From: Nanohaloarchaea archaeon PL-Br10_U2g5
Lineage (GTDB): Archaea; Halobacteriota; Halobacteria; Halobacteriales; Haloferacaceae
DNA: 6,765 nucleotides
Direction: 5' to 3'
Assembly: GCA_001564205.1 (NCBI GenBank)
Contig: LKMY01000088.1
Location: 1 to 6,765 of the forward strand
Both the position numbers and the translations under genes were made by a program. Below the pieces are notes generated by a model. It made no database searches. It worked only from the letters and a program-made list of their open reading frames with translations, and was not told the DNA's origin. This document shows positions 5,079-6,765 of the stretch, one piece after another; positions within the stretch are counted from its first letter, which is position 1; every line of letters begins with the position of its first letter.

Positions 5079-6173
5079 ATGAGCAAGCCGAGCCCCGACG
5101 CGTACGAGCAGGGGCGCGGAATGGACGCGCACAACGCCGTGATGCGCGACATCCGCGCCGAGCGCTCGGAGACGTACGATCCGACCCAACCGACCCGAGT
5201 GTGGATCGACGAGGACAACACGCCGGACGGGGTCGTGAACTCCCTCACCATCATCTTAAATACGGGCGGCTGTCGCTGGGCCCGTGCCGGTGGCTGCACG
5301 ATGTGCGGCTACGTCGCCGAGTCGGTCGAGGGCGGGAGCGTCGCCCACGAGGCCCTGATGAATCAGATCGAGGTCTGTCTCGATCACGAGGCGGAAAACG
5401 CGGAGGCCCCCGCGGCGCTGATCAAGATCTACACGTCGGGGTCGTTCCTCGACGAGCGAGAGGTTCCCGCGGAGACACGGCAAGCGATCGCCGAGACGTT
5501 CGCGGACCGCGATCGGATCGTCGTCGAGTCGCTACCGGATTTCGTCGACCGCGAGAAGATCGGCGACTTCGCGGATCACGACATCGCGACCGACGTTGCT
5601 GTCGGATTAGAGACGGCGACCGACCGTGTCCGGCACGACTGCGTGAACAAGTACTTCGACTTCGCTGACTTCGAGGACGCCTGCGCGGAGGCGGCCGCCG
5701 CTGACGACGAGTTCGACGCGGACGTGGGGATCAAGGCGTATCTTCTGATGAAACCGCCGTTCCTCGCGGAGCCAGAGGCCGCCGCCGACATGATCGACTC
5801 GATCCGGCGCTGTGCCGACGTCGACGGCTGCCACACTGTTTCGATGAACCCGACGAACGTCCAGCGGTACACGATGGTCGACGAGCTCTTTTTCCAGGGG
5901 GGGTACCGGCCGCCGTGGCTCTGGTCGGTCGCACACGTCCTCGAGGCGACCGCCGACGTCGACGCCATCGTCGTCTCGGACCCCGTCGGCCACGGCTCCG
6001 ATCGCGGCGCTCACAACTGCGGCGACTGCGACGACCGCGTCCAGACCGCGATCAAGGACTTCGACAAGCGTCAGGATCCGAGCGTTTTCGAGCAGGTGTC
6101 CTGCGACTGCGAGGCGGCGTGGGAACACGTGATGGAGGCAGAGACGAGCTACAATATGCCGCTCGCCCGGTAG
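5079..6173 (+). CDS. raSEA: Archaeosine biosynthesis radical SAM protein RaSEA
   Basis: Radical SAM enzyme of 364 residues that acts with ArcS. Known: ArcS attaches lysine to preQ0 at tRNA position 15, and RaSEA then cleaves the lysine to leave the formamidine of archaeosine (G+), a base that stabilises archaeal tRNA. Seen: the cluster motif GGCRWARAGGCTMCGY (63-78) with Cys65, Cys73 and Cys76. The spacing is CX7CX2C rather than the canonical CX3CX2C, and the WAxxGGCTMCGY stretch fits this family (formerly TIGR01210). Further radical SAM core elements are KIYTSGSFLD (116-125), VVESLPDFV (148-156), VAVGLETATD (173-182) and a lysine-containing GIKAYLLMKPPF (217-228). The C-terminus has a second cysteine group (His312, Cys314, Cys317, Cys342, Cys344), possibly a metal site. 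The start follows a TATA-like box by about 25 bases. The arcS and arcTGT genes are not in the window. The stop is at 6171-6173. Confidence 0.9.
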   Translation: MSKPSPDAYEQGRGMDAHNAVMRDIRAERSETYDPTQPTRVWIDEDNTPDGVVNSLTIILNTGGCRWARAGGCTMCGYVAESVEGGSVAHEALMNQIEVCLDHEAENAEAPAALIKIYTSGSFLDEREVPAETRQAIAETFADRDRIVVESLPDFVDREKIGDFADHDIATDVAVGLETATDRVRHDCVNKYFDFADFEDACAEAAAADDEFDADVGIKAYLLMKPPFLAEPEAAADMIDSIRRCADVDGCHTVSMNPTNVQRYTMVDELFFQGGYRPPWLWSVAHVLEATADVDAIVVSDPVGHGSDRGAHNCGDCDDRVQTAIKDFDKRQDPSVFEQVSCDCEAAWEHVMEAETSYNMPLAR

Positions 6174-6276
6174 CCTTCTGCGATCAATTCAATCCGAGAT
6201 AATCTCACACATGGTTCATTATATTCAAGCCAATAGCGCCATTGATCGATAGATCCGGATAGTTCCCGAACGATCA

Positions 6277-6290
6277 GGTCGAACAAGACC
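6277..6290. promoter_or_regulatory. Dyad GGTC-N6-GACC abutting the zinc-ribbon gene TATA box
   Basis: A perfect four-base inverted repeat ends directly before the TATA box at 6291, where the B-recognition element and many archaeal regulators bind. A longer dyad, GATCAGG (6272-6278) and CCTGATC (6306-6312), brackets the same TATA box. Either could be an operator; both are short enough to arise by chance. Confidence 0.25.
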
Positions 6291-6297
6291 CTTATAC
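6291..6297 (+). promoter_or_regulatory. TATA box for the zinc-ribbon protein gene
   Basis: CTTATAC is centred 25 bases before the ATG at 6319, which is the leaderless haloarchaeal arrangement. It is the clearest promoter in the 145-base gap between RaSEA and this gene, a gap that is distinctly AT-richer than the coding DNA around it. Confidence 0.6.
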
Positions 6298-6318
6298 GTC
6301 GGGCTCCTGATCTGGAAC

Positions 6319-6522
6319 ATGAACGCAGTCGCCAGCGGTCCCTCGTCGTCGCGTCGGAAGTCGGTCCTCTTCTGTACAGAGTGTAGCTTCGAAAATCCCG
6401 TTTCTGAAGGGTGGCTCGTCGTCAGCGACGGCGACGAGCGAACGATCGTCTGTCCCGAGTGCGGACACGTCGCCGATCACCGGACAGAGCGATCCGCGCC
6501 CGCTCCACAGCACGCGGACTGA
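6319..6522 (+). CDS. Small zinc-ribbon protein of unknown function
   Basis: A 67-residue protein with two CxxC knuckles: CTEC (Cys19, Cys22) and CPEC (Cys45, Cys48), followed by GHVAD. The 22-residue spacer and the beta-rich segment GWLVVSDGDERTIV (31-44) between them fit a zinc ribbon holding one zinc ion. The N-terminus (residues 1-14) is polar and basic (SSRRK) and the C-terminus is probably disordered. Single-domain zinc ribbons of this kind are abundant in haloarchaea. Most have no known function, and some are thought to bind nucleic acid or protein partners. The ATG is supported by the TATA box 25 bases upstream, and no alternative start lies between them. The gene is convergent with the cyclo-ligase-like gene, with only 24 bases between the two stop codons. 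A pyrimidine-rich stretch at 6550-6566, inside the neighbour's 3' end, may help to end transcription. Confidence 0.78.
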   Translation: MNAVASGPSSSRRKSVLFCTECSFENPVSEGWLVVSDGDERTIVCPECGHVADHRTERSAPAPQHAD

Positions 6523-6546
6523 GTCGGCAGGTAGCGATCGAACGGA

Positions 6547-6765
6547 TCACTCTCTCTTCTGTTTTCGCTCCACCAACACCGGTATCTCGGCCAGTTTCTC
6601 CGCGTCGAGCGCGTCCCAGTCGATCCCCTCGGGTCGCGAGCGCGACGCGTTCGTCCGAATCACCCGCTCAGGCGTGGCGATCAGATCGAGCGGGACGTCG
6701 TGAGCGTCGGCATCGGGTAGCTCGTCAGGGTTAGCGATGGGTGACTGGGGGCCGTCGACGACGGA
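6547..6765 (-). CDS. 5-formyltetrahydrofolate cyclo-ligase-like protein, C-terminal part; start outside window
   Basis: The minus-strand frame is open from the right edge to the TGA at 6547-6549 and encodes the last 72 residues of a protein whose start lies beyond the window. The segment HDVPLDLIATPERVI (22-36 of this piece) followed by RPEGIDWDAL (44-53) and a final EIPVLVERK (60-68) matches what I know of haloarchaeal 5-formyltetrahydrofolate cyclo-ligase C-termini. That enzyme uses ATP to convert 5-formyl- to 5,10-methenyltetrahydrofolate in one-carbon metabolism. The ATP-binding glycine-rich loop would lie upstream and cannot be seen, so activity cannot be judged. The acidic composition and G/C-ending codons match the neighbours, which supports a real gene rather than a chance frame. 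It is tail-to-tail with the zinc-ribbon gene. Confidence 0.75.
   Translation of the reverse strand, partial: SVVDGPQSPIANPDELPDADAHDVPLDLIATPERVIRTNASRSRPEGIDWDALDAEKLAEIPVLVERKQKRE

Noticed and set aside
4567..5299. Minus-strand frames opposite the VanZ-family gene and the start of RaSEA
   Set aside because: They overlap frames with clear family signatures and contain no motif of their own.
5039..5668. 209-codon arginine-rich frame overlapping RaSEA
   Set aside because: It is a shifted-frame shadow of RaSEA; more than a quarter Arg is typical of out-of-frame reading of GC-rich haloarchaeal genes.
1..6765. Search by eye for CRISPR arrays, insertion sequences, tRNA or rRNA genes, and toxin-antitoxin or defence modules
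   Set aside because: No regularly spaced repeats, transposase-like frames, terminal inverted repeats with target duplications, or tRNA arm patterns were seen. All substantial frames belong to ordinary chromosomal families.

Overview
The window looks like an ordinary chromosomal segment of a halophilic archaeon (Halobacteria). It has high GC with strong G/C bias at third codon positions, and its proteins are rich in Asp and Glu. Several genes have TATA-like boxes about 25 bases before the start codon, as expected for leaderless transcripts. The gene families also fit: archaeal TrmJ, RaSEA for archaeosine, a tungsten-type aldehyde ferredoxin oxidoreductase and small zinc-ribbon proteins. The species cannot be named from the sequence alone.

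Layout. Bases 1-1969 (+) hold a tightly packed trio: the 3' part of a SPOUT tRNA 2'-O-methyltransferase (trmJ; its start lies before the window), then azlC and azlD, the two subunits of a branched-chain amino acid exporter. The reading frames touch or overlap, so they are probably co-transcribed. Bases 2009-4333 (-) face this trio. They carry a tungsten-type aldehyde ferredoxin oxidoreductase (AOR) and, downstream of it, a two-helix membrane protein of unknown function. Each has its own TATA box, and the two promoters share a 16-base block with 14 identities. A 261-base divergent intergenic region (4334-4594) separates AOR from a VanZ-family membrane protein (4595-5023, +). Next is RaSEA (5079-6173, +), the radical SAM enzyme that completes archaeosine at tRNA position 15. 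An AT-richer gap with a clear promoter leads to a 67-residue zinc-ribbon protein (6319-6522, +). At the right edge, convergent to it, is the 3' end of a 5-formyltetrahydrofolate cyclo-ligase-like gene (6547-6765, -), which lacks its start because the gene runs off the window.

How the genes fit together. Two genes act on tRNA modification (TrmJ at position 32 by homology, RaSEA at position 15), two form one transporter, and AOR is a ferredoxin-linked aldehyde-oxidising enzyme. I see no mobile element, CRISPR array, RNA gene, defence system or clear sign of recent transfer. The points most worth a second look are regulatory: the near-identical AOR and small-membrane-protein promoters, dyads around the zinc-ribbon TATA box, and the AOR/VanZ divergent region. 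I found no convincing new multi-gene system.
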